This document shows positions 60,872 to 64,000 of a DNA stretch of 64,000 nt, one piece after another. Made by a program: the position numbers and the translations under genes. Each line of letters starts with the position of its first letter. Position 1 is the stretch's first letter. This DNA is from Phoronis australis (taxonomy: Eukaryota; Phoronida; Phoronidae), in assembly GCA_002633005.1 (NCBI GenBank), contig NMRA01000271.1, positions 141,588-205,587 of the forward strand, written 5' to 3'. The notes beneath the pieces were generated by a model. That model saw nothing but the letters and a program-made list of their open reading frames with translations. It did not search any database and had not been told where the DNA came from.

Positions 60872-63054
60872 TTGAACTTCTATGAACCTGTAAAGATCGA
60901 CGGTGCAAAGATATCTGCAGGCAATTTTCTAGACAAAAGCGAAAAACACCAACAGGACGCCCTATAGAAACCAGCTACATGTGTAGTTTTTGCAAAAATA
61001 TCAGTGTGCCCTCTTGCTTTGGAAGCGTTTTGTGACAGAAACATTGTGTAATAAGAAAAGTGACTAAAAGTACAATTCTTGTCCTACAATTTGAAATGAG
61101 GTGGATTCCAAATGCTACATACCTGTATTTGCTTGTTTGCTGTGGCTCAATAACTTCAGACAGTGGTAAAATGGTAACCTGTGATTGTTGTTTAACCATC
61201 TGCAGAGTATGCTTTTAGTTTACCTGTGAGCTTTGGGCTTGTGTGCGTTGTGTTCATCTTTGCATTTCGACCTTGTTGATTTGGTTGTTATGTAATATGT
61301 TGTTTCTGAATCAGTAATGTAGTGCCGGATCTGACCGGGGCCCAAGAGCGCTGTAACTTAAGAGTTTTATGATCCAAGCAATAAAAGTAGCAGTATTGTG
61401 CATGGAAATGATTTAATTTGATTGACAAACACGTTATTTGCTACCTTTTCCCGTATTTAAGTGTATTATTGATGGTGAGATTGGCTGACAAAGTCAACAG
61501 TTACCTGCTTACCATCATATGCCAGATATATGTTCCAAAAATCAGATTAATATCTTGCCAAATGGTAAAAGTTATGGTCATTTCTGTACATGCGAGTGGT
61601 TTTCACACAAACACAATAGGGTTAAGAAATAATTAATCTCGTTGAAACTCGACACTAAAGTAAGCGTTCATAAGACAAAATTCTAATTCGAGGCATTGAC
61701 GAGTCGAAACGGTTTGTGTAAAACACTGGGAGGTAGTGGAAAATGTCTTGAACTGAGGTTGACAGTATCTTCTTGCAGTGGGAATGTATAACACTCAAAA
61801 TTCACTTGATGTCGCATGTGGAGCTTGTGAACTTCCCACAGAAATGTCTAGGGTCTTTTATCACTGCATGACTCGGATCGACGTTCCCATGCTTAAGTGC
61901 TTTCCGCTCTCAATTTAATATCCAGATGCCAATGAGAGTGTCTTTTCAGGGATTTAGTCATGAGTTGCAGGTTCGATCGCGGGACCCCCCCCCCCTCCCC
62001 CCGCTGAAAAGGTCCAACCCCAGCCGATCCGTTAAAGATAGATGGACAACACCACAGGGTAACAAGGAAGCTTTGAAGTATATGTCTGTAGCTAGCTATG
62101 GAATATAGTAGCGAGAGTTCTCCCAATGTAGTGTGGTGTGAATGCTTTAAAGTTGACCTTGAAACAAAACATCACTCAGTGCTATTTTGGCATACTATTT
62201 GCATAGTACGGTAATGTGCAGGCATTCAAATTTCGATTTGAAAGTGATCGTCAAACATTTTGTTCATCCAATGTCCACTTTTATTGTGGATTGGCGGATT
62301 GACATGCCTGCGTGTACACGTGTGGAGTGTGCGTTTCCATTCAGTACACGCTGACGGTTATAAGTTCATTAGAGGCAGTCTTTGTCGTTCCACAAACCCG
62401 GCAGACTACCGTGTTTTGTTGCACTGAGAAAACTCCGACGAGCTTGTTCACATTATTAGGGAAAGTAGGCCAAGACCTGATAAAAATTTAGGTCTTATAG
62501 CTGAGAAAATCTTGTCAATCAGTCAGTATCAGTGGTGCACAGCCCCGCAGACTTCATACGAGCACTGAACAAACTTGATGAAAAAGATTTCCAAGGTTAC
62601 GTGTGCCGAAGGTTCACTACCCCGATCCGTAACGAAATTACCTTCTTCCAAACTTAACTGCAGACTTATTCACTTCCCTCTGAAAAGGAATTTCCACAAA
62701 AAATCACCCAATTCGTGGTTTTTGAAAGAAGTACGAAAAAAGGTGGGTGAGGTTGAGGCGCAGTGTCCCTAAACTTTCGAGTCACGCTGTGAAATGACGC
62801 GATCTTGACATGGATTTGATGAATGTATCGTGGTTGAGAATTCATCAATATTCCTACTTCACATTCTTTTATAGTGCAAGTACGTACTCATCATATGCGG
62901 GTAATTTTGCATGCGCATGAAATCAAAACAAAGTGTTTTAATACCTGGGCGTTGTTTTCGGCGTACACCACTCAGTGCATCTATACCCGAAGTATCGTTT
63001 ATTTTTGTATGTAAAAGCTTAAAAATTACACCTGAGACCGAAGGCATTTTCGGA

Positions 63055-63165
63055 GTACTGAACCTTCGGTGTAGTGAGCCTTCAGAGTAGTGAAACTTCG
63101 AAGTAGTAAACCTTTGGAATAGTGAACCTCCGCCGGAACAGTGAACCTTCGAAAGAGTGGGCTGA
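63055..63165 (+). repeat. Short tandem array of AGTGAACCTTCGGAAT-type units
   Basis: Six or seven units of about 16-18 bases (GTGAACCTTCGG, GTGAGCCTTCAG, GTGAAACTTCGA, GTAAACCTTTGG, GTGAACCTCCGC, GTGAACCTTCGA). An inverted GCCGAAGGTTCACTA occurs at 62608. Confidence 0.8.
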
Positions 63166-64000
63166 TCCCATTTACAGCGATGTAAGTAGCTTAAGTAACA
63201 CGCAAAACTACCAGCCAAATAAAAAAAATCGTGTCATTCATTTAAGCACGCCTGATTTGTTTGACAGGAGGTACCGCGAAAACGTTTTCTTTCTGGACCA
63301 CATTACATGCGAGTCCTGATCTTTGCGAGCAACCGTCACGGCATCCTCATTTCTGGTATGACTCCCCGTCTCATCTCAGGAACACAGAGCTGATGGTCAT
63401 CGCCCTTCCCTTCAAATAAAGTTGCATCAAGGGCTTTATATTACCGAAAACTCTACGATGTCTACGTTTGCAAAATATCCAAGGTCTGCCGTTCTAGAAA
63501 TTCGAAAAAGCGCGCAATGTTGGCTATGGGCCTGCATTTATTCCGGGTAATACTGGTGCTTGGCATTTGAACCAAGTTAGCGGGCCCTAGATGGCGTCCA
63601 CAACCACCATTGCTTCCGCTTGTCTGGTGAGTACCCGGTATGGGATATGTTTTGAAGTGTCGGTCCCATTCTGGTGCGGTGGTCCCATTTGATCCGGTAG
63701 TTCCTGTTTGTGATGAGTCGGTCCGATTTGGAGGACCGGAGGTTATGTTGTTTCTTACCCGTGGGTAAAAGATGACAAAGTGTCCAGACAAGTGTGATTG
63801 GTTACTGGCACTTGGTCCACGTCCGTCCCCTGATAACCTCTGATATATTATAGTTGATTCTTGGAGTGAATGATGCCTGCATTAAGAAATAGGGATAGTG
63901 TAAACATTTTAAAATTTCCACGGAGCTGATCGATTAGACCTAAGACCTCGGGCATTTCAGGCCTTTCACTCCCGCTTTAGGTAAAGACCTGGACAACGCG

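Larger units (their letters stand above)
59091..64000. other. Region downstream of PIGP without a recognised gene
   Basis: It contains a possible PIGP polyadenylation signal (59475), a hAT-like element (60633), a C homopolymer (61985-61999) and a short 17-bp repeat array (63055-63165). Open frames of 60-119 codons are present on both strands, but none has recognisable motifs or splice-supported continuity. Confidence 0.5.

Noticed and set aside
63462-63791. 109-codon minus-strand open frame near the right edge
   Set aside because: Threonine- and glycine-rich without a recognised domain, no splice-supported partners.

Overview
The window is nuclear DNA from an animal with AT-rich, intron-rich genes, probably a marine invertebrate. 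Coding exons are short (about 80-230 bp), obey GT/AG and sit in long introns full of small inverted-repeat elements. The encoded proteins are close to vertebrate orthologues, and the genome is polymorphic. I cannot name the species; amphioxus, a hemichordate or a lophotrochozoan would all fit.

Four protein-coding genes are supported. From left to right they are: (1) a WTAP-like gene on the minus strand, with its first two coding exons at 1137-1527 and the rest running off the left edge; (2) SOD2, mitochondrial manganese superoxide dismutase, on the plus strand, complete in five coding exons (6060-10835, 223 residues); (3) NPHP4, nephrocystin-4, a ciliary transition-zone protein, on the minus strand, complete in 26 coding exons (44996 down to 14302, 1,516 residues, all junction phases consistent); (4) PIGP, a subunit of the GPI-anchor N-acetylglucosaminyltransferase, on the plus strand, in four coding exons (53918-59090, 128 residues). 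WTAP and SOD2 are divergent neighbours, as in vertebrates. SOD2 and NPHP4 converge tail to tail. NPHP4 and PIGP are head to head across about 8.9 kb of repeat-rich DNA. The genes do not form one pathway: they serve m6A writing, mitochondrial antioxidant defence, cilia and GPI anchoring.

The most striking large-scale structure is a 1.8-kb direct duplication of the NPHP4 3' end (11739-13551 and 13553-15373), with a single N exactly between the copies. The two copies of the last exon differ only at synonymous sites. This looks like two unmerged alleles at a contig join rather than a biological duplication. A second join of the same kind is seen at base 28, inside the WTAP-like gene.

Non-coding DNA holds several families of short non-autonomous elements: a Tc1/mariner-like family with CAGT ends and TA flanks, a hAT-like family, elements with GGGCCCGTTCC ends, palindromes around GGGTCCCTGATTT, a family with GCGCGCACCC ends, and a larger GAAGCTTTTTGG family. 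There are also tRNA-like repeats and several minisatellites. An unidentified coding-looking exon (165 residues) lies inside NPHP4 intron 1. The regions 45.0-53.9 kb and 59.1-64.0 kb contain no gene I can recognise. I found no operon, CRISPR array, phage or other novel multi-gene system.
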